From: Pseudomonadota bacterium
GTDB lineage: Bacteria; Pseudomonadota; Alphaproteobacteria; Rhodospirillales; Magnetospirillaceae
Assembly (NCBI GenBank): GCA_023458315.1
Contig: JAEXAH010000133.1
Coordinates: 1 to 23,147, forward strand
DNA: 23,147 nt
Direction: 5' to 3'
In this document: piece after piece, positions 21,959 through 23,147 of the stretch
Layout: each line of letters begins with the position of its first letter
Numbering within the stretch: position 1 is the first letter of the stretch
The notes under the pieces: model-generated
Databases searched by the model: none
Seen by the model: the letters and a program-made list of their open reading frames with translations, nothing else
What the model was told of the DNA's origin: nothing
Position numbers and translations under genes: made by a program

Positions 21959-22420
21959 ATGCCAAGCCCCATGAGTCGGCGTCCGTTCCTGGCCGTCGTG
22001 GTTGGAGCGCTGCTGGTTGTCGCTAGCCTGGGCAGTGCCCGCGCCGATGACATATCAGTCGAAACGGCATGGGCACGAGCGTCGGTCGCCCGCACCGGTG
22101 CCGCCTTCGTGGTGGTGTCCAACACCGGGGGGGCTCCCGACCGCCTTGTGGCCGTCGCGTCGCCGGTCGCCGCCGACGTGATGGTTCATCGCTCGTTCGA
22201 AGAGAACGGCACCATGAAGATGGAGCATGTCGCCGCTGTCGTCATCGAGCCCGGCCAACGCCTGGAGATGAAGCCCGGCGGGTTGCACATCATGCTGGTG
22301 AACCTGAAGCAGCCCATCAAGAAGGGCGACCAGTTCCCGCTGTCGCTTCGCTTCGAACGCGGCGGCACCAAGGAGGTGATGGCCACCGTCTATGGCCCCG
22401 GCGCCATGGAACCGAAGTAA
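21959..22420 (+). CDS. periplasmic copper chaperone PCu(A)C
   Basis: This 153-residue secreted protein has a signal peptide (about residues 1-30, SARAD) and the full PCu(A)C copper motif: H77, ten residues, M88, twenty-one residues, then H110-x-M112. These proteins bind Cu(I) in the periplasm and help build the CuA or CuB centre of cytochrome oxidase. GAGGAGAG lies upstream of the ATG, overlapping the stop of the zinc-ribbon gene. A copper chaperone behind a Zn/Cd-type ATPase is notable. It may be co-induced to keep oxidase supplied when metal stress disturbs copper delivery, or simply share a transcript. Confidence 0.92.
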   Translation: MPSPMSRRPFLAVVVGALLVVASLGSARADDISVETAWARASVARTGAAFVVVSNTGGAPDRLVAVASPVAADVMVHRSFEENGTMKMEHVAAVVIEPGQRLEMKPGGLHIMLVNLKQPIKKGDQFPLSLRFERGGTKEVMATVYGPGAMEPK

Positions 22421-22426
22421 GCCGAC

Positions 22427-22864
22427 ATGGCCGTCTCGAAATCAACCAAGGGGGAGGTCTGGGGCCTGCTCTTCGTCGCGTGGCTGGTGGCGCTCGGCTC
22501 CACCCTGGCCGTGCTGTTCATCGGCGAGATCATGGGGCAGACGCCCTGCGTGCTGTGCTGGTATCAGCGCGCCTTCATGTTCCCGCTGGCGGTGATCCTG
22601 GCGGTGGCCTGCTATCGTTCGGACGGGGCGGTGTGGCGCTATGCCTTGCCGCTGGCGGCCATCGGCGGTGCCATCGCCGTCTGGCACACGCTGGTGTTCA
22701 GCGGACTGGCGCCAACCGCTCTGGAACCATGCGGCGCCGGGCCGTCCTGCTCCAGCACCAACATGACCATCCTGGGCGGGCTTCCGCTCCCTCTACTGTC
22801 GGTCGGCGCCTTTGGCGCCATCGCCATCCTCCTGCATATCGTGCGAAAGAAGATTTCCCAATGA
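22427..22864 (+). CDS. DsbB/BdbC-like disulfide bond formation membrane protein
   Basis: This 145-residue inner-membrane protein has four hydrophobic segments, a first cysteine pair C41-V-L-C44 followed by WYQR, and a second periplasmic pair C102/C108. This is the layout of DsbB/BdbC, which reoxidises a DsbA-type partner and passes electrons to quinone. It starts 6 nt after the PCu(A)C gene and its stop overlaps the next ATG as ATGA. The pair with the following thioredoxin-fold gene is a BdbC-BdbD or DsbB-DsbA module. In this place it probably keeps periplasmic cysteines oxidised, perhaps those of the metal proteins encoded nearby. Confidence 0.9.
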   Translation: MAVSKSTKGEVWGLLFVAWLVALGSTLAVLFIGEIMGQTPCVLCWYQRAFMFPLAVILAVACYRSDGAVWRYALPLAAIGGAIAVWHTLVFSGLAPTALEPCGAGPSCSSTNMTILGGLPLPLLSVGAFGAIAILLHIVRKKISQ

Positions 22865-23147
22865 CCAAGCGTACCCTCGTTGTCCTGACGGCCATCGCCG
22901 CCATTGTCGTATTTGCCGCCGCTGGCTGGTGGGTTACCAGCAAGGACGCCGGAAAGGCCGGGGCGAATGTGGCGGACGCCTCCCTGCTGATTCGCCCTCA
23001 TTCCCCCATCTTTGGTCCGAAAGACGCCCCGGTCACCATCGTCGAGTTCTTCGACCCGGCCTGCGAGACCTGCCGCGCGTTTTATCCCTTGGTCAAAAAG
23101 ATCATGGCTGAATTCCCCGGCCAGGTTCGTCTGGTGCTCCGTTACAC
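22861..23147 (+). CDS. DsbA/BdbD-like thioredoxin-fold oxidoreductase, cut by the window end
   Basis: The first 95 codons are present. An N-terminal membrane anchor (about residues 5-25) is followed by a thioredoxin-fold start, FGPKDAPVTIVEFFDPACETC. The active site is C68-E-T-C71, followed by RAFYP. It is anchored on the periplasmic side and should donate disulfides to secreted proteins, or act on thiols of metal chaperones, with the upstream DsbB-like protein as its oxidant. The ATG overlaps the upstream stop as ATGA. The C-terminal half, including the cis-Pro loop, is outside the window. Confidence 0.9.
   Translation, partial: MTKRTLVVLTAIAAIVVFAAAGWWVTSKDAGKAGANVADASLLIRPHSPIFGPKDAPVTIVEFFDPACETCRAFYPLVKKIMAEFPGQVRLVLRY

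Noticed and set aside
1..23147. Search for CRISPR arrays, tRNA genes, insertion sequences and attachment sites
   Set aside because: No regularly spaced repeats, cloverleaf-like segments, transposase or integrase fragments, or terminal repeats were seen by eye.

Overview
The window looks like chromosomal DNA of a GC-rich alphaproteobacterium. A Rhodospirillales (Magnetospirillum-like) host is my best guess, based on base composition, alphaproteobacterial-type Fur-like sites and the protein families present; this is inference and no rRNA or other marker is in the window. I see no tRNA, rRNA, CRISPR array, transposase or phage gene. Nearly everything concerns metal handling across the envelope.

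Region 1 (1-3000, minus strand) is a cobalamin uptake unit. A cobalamin riboswitch (about 2725-2920) and a long leader with a 12-bp hairpin precede btuB. A conserved unknown gene follows, coupled to btuB by a TGATG overlap, and then the first codons of another coupled gene. Region 2 (3207-7504) is iron-related. A minus-strand operon encodes a P19-type periplasmic iron protein, an OprB-family porin and a polytopic 4Fe-4S protein like FtrD/NapH. Divergently, a small secreted protein resembles only the N-terminal periplasmic domain of FTR1 permeases. Both directions carry Fur-like sites in an AT-rich intergenic segment. No FTR1 permease gene is present.

Region 3 (7511-19175, minus strand) runs from a MerR-family-type promoter. 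In order it holds a small anchored protein, an outer-membrane porin of the alginate-export family, a paralogue of the first protein, a small secreted protein, then czcC-czcB-czcA for RND metal efflux. Behind czcA lie three overlapping genes: a single-chain HigB-like/HigA-like fusion with a transmembrane segment and periplasmic tail, an unknown 88-residue protein, and a TPR protein fused to a PRMT7/PRMT9-like protein arginine methyltransferase.

Region 4 (19246-23147, plus strand) starts from a second MerR-family-type promoter, divergent from the first. It encodes a ZntA/CadA-type P1B ATPase, a zf-TFIIB zinc-ribbon protein, the copper chaperone PCu(A)C, a DsbB-like protein and a DsbA-like protein cut by the window end.

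The likely common logic is this: divalent metal is exported from the cytoplasm by the P-type ATPase and from the periplasm by CzcCBA, both under a MerR-family regulator encoded elsewhere. Copper delivery and disulfide formation sit behind the ATPase. The best candidate for an undescribed system is the three-gene set at 7511-10081. In it a toxin-antitoxin pair appears to have become one membrane-anchored regulator, placed next to an arginine methyltransferase and a small basic protein.
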